NCBI GenBank assembly: GCA_905233295.1
Contig: CAJODX010000066.1
Coordinates: 1-5,972, forward strand
Source: an uncultured Synergistales bacterium
GTDB lineage: Bacteria; Synergistota; Synergistia; Synergistales; Aminobacteriaceae
Direction of reading: 5' to 3'
DNA: 5,972 nt
Under the pieces are notes generated by a model. The model searched no databases. It was not told the DNA's origin and saw only the letters and a program-made list of their open reading frames with translations. Both the position numbers and the translations under genes were made by a program. Positions 5,257-5,972 of this stretch are shown here, in pieces (the first letter of the stretch is position 1; every line of letters begins with the position of its first letter).

Positions 5257-5972
5257 TGCTCATAATCGAAATTATAATTCCGTTAATCCTGAGCGGTTGC
5301 GGAATGATAATGATATCGTCATTGTCTTTGCGCAACTCTATGACCAGCGGCAATCCGTTTGCACCGCCGCTGAGACAGTTTCAGTTCATCGGACTTGGCG
5401 TAACGCTGATGTTTGTCTGCATGCTGTTTTCGAGTGAACGTTTCCGTAAACACAGCACAAAAATTTTTTTTGCGGCATGGTTTTTGTTAATTCTGACTTT
5501 AATTCCCGGCATAGGTATCAAAGTCGGTGGTGCAAGACGCTGGCTCTCGTTAGGATTCCGTTTTCAGCCGCTTGAGTTCGTTTTATTTGCTCTGCCGATT
5601 TTTATGGCGAAACGGCTCAACGAAGACGAGGTTACATTGTCGCGAGGTGAGTTTCATTCGTTTCTCAGTCCGACTGTTTCAACGATTTTGCTGCTTGCTG
5701 TGCCGTTGATGCTCCAGCCTAATCTTGGCGGAACGATTCTTGTTACGGCGATATGTTTTGTAATGCATATTGAGCGTCGTGGCTGGAAATATCCTCTGGC
5801 AGGCATTATCGCCGGAATTTTCGTTGTCGTTCTTTTAATATGGATAGCTCCGTATCGAATGAGAAGATTCAACGCGTTTTGGGATCCATGGTCAGACCCT
5901 ACGGATACGGGCTTTCAGATTATTCAAGGGCTGGTTGCGTTTGCAAACGGTTCAGTAACGGGCGTAGGCATT
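5256..5972 (+). CDS. ftsW: Septal peptidoglycan glycosyltransferase FtsW, N-terminal part
   Basis: These 239 codons, open to the window's end, encode the first part of a SEDS-family polytopic membrane protein. FtsW polymerises lipid II into glycan strands at the division site with a partner class B PBP. About seven hydrophobic segments are visible: residues 3-22, 43-58, 70-88, 103-118, 142-155, 157-172 and 181-199. Family motifs are GGARRWLSLG (91-100, Trp96 matching the conserved functional Trp), FQPLE (103-107), LQPNLGGT (153-160) and DPWSDPTDTGFQIIQGLVAFANG (210-232, key residues D210, P211, W212, Q221, Q224, G225). The catalytic Asp loop lies beyond the window. Differences from the usual pattern are QPLEFVL for QPSExxK, PN for PD, and GFQ..QG for GYQ..QS. 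RodA is the alternative, but the murD neighbourhood favours FtsW. The ATG overlaps the murD stop (TAATG) with no clear Shine-Dalgarno, suggesting coupled translation. Confidence 0.9.
   Translation, partial: MLIIEIIIPLILSGCGMIMISSLSLRNSMTSGNPFAPPLRQFQFIGLGVTLMFVCMLFSSERFRKHSTKIFFAAWFLLILTLIPGIGIKVGGARRWLSLGFRFQPLEFVLFALPIFMAKRLNEDEVTLSRGEFHSFLSPTVSTILLLAVPLMLQPNLGGTILVTAICFVMHIERRGWKYPLAGIIAGIFVVVLLIWIAPYRMRRFNAFWDPWSDPTDTGFQIIQGLVAFANGSVTGVGI

Noticed and set aside
5087..5353. Minus-strand frame across the murD-ftsW junction
   Set aside because: It overlaps conserved murD and ftsW coding motifs and shows no protein family features of its own.
1..5972. Mobile element, phage, CRISPR, toxin-antitoxin or defence island
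   Set aside because: All five genes run in one direction with short gaps. Four are standard core-function families. I found no transposase, integrase, tRNA, direct-repeat array or terminal inverted repeats.

Overview
The window holds five protein-coding genes, all on the + strand and tightly packed, with no RNA gene, mobile element or CRISPR array that I can support. It is from a motile bacterium with moderate-to-low GC. The long flagellin has a central region and a pre-C-terminal block (SFQIGQNFGED, then NIADMRAEAL) of a type I associate with Synergistota. Synergistota is therefore my tentative guess, with Clostridia or Negativicutes as the alternative. Nothing else in the window fixes the taxonomy.

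Layout: (1) 1-537 is the 3' part of rlmN, the radical-SAM enzyme that methylates A2503 of 23S rRNA, cut by the window's left edge. (2) 657-1901 encodes a secreted, cysteine-free, helical/coiled-coil protein of unrecognised family. (3) 1968-3812 is a complete large flagellin (614 aa). (4) 3901-5256 is murD, a cytoplasmic peptidoglycan-precursor ligase. (5) 5256-5972 is the 5' part of ftsW, the membrane glycosyltransferase of septal peptidoglycan, cut by the right edge. The murD stop and ftsW start overlap by one base (TAATG).

Regulation: the gaps of 110, 66 and 88 bases before genes 2, 3 and 4 each carry a perfect TATAAT and a strong Shine-Dalgarno. The flagellin gap also carries a good flagellar sigma-28 (FliA/SigD) promoter, TAAA-N16-GCCGAAAA, whose -35 element overlaps the stop codon of the secreted-protein gene. 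Flagellin and murD share an identical 15-base leader around the ribosome binding site. I see no GC-rich intrinsic terminator between flagellin and murD, so some flagellin transcription could run on into murD-ftsW.

The genes fall into three functional units: translation (rlmN), motility/cell surface (secreted coiled-coil protein and flagellin) and cell-wall/division (murD-ftsW). I found no clear undescribed defence or mobile system. The most interesting points are the uncharacterised secreted protein next to flagellin, the sigma-28 promoter, the placement of flagellin directly upstream of a murD-ftsW pair, and an enriched AAAATTT word.
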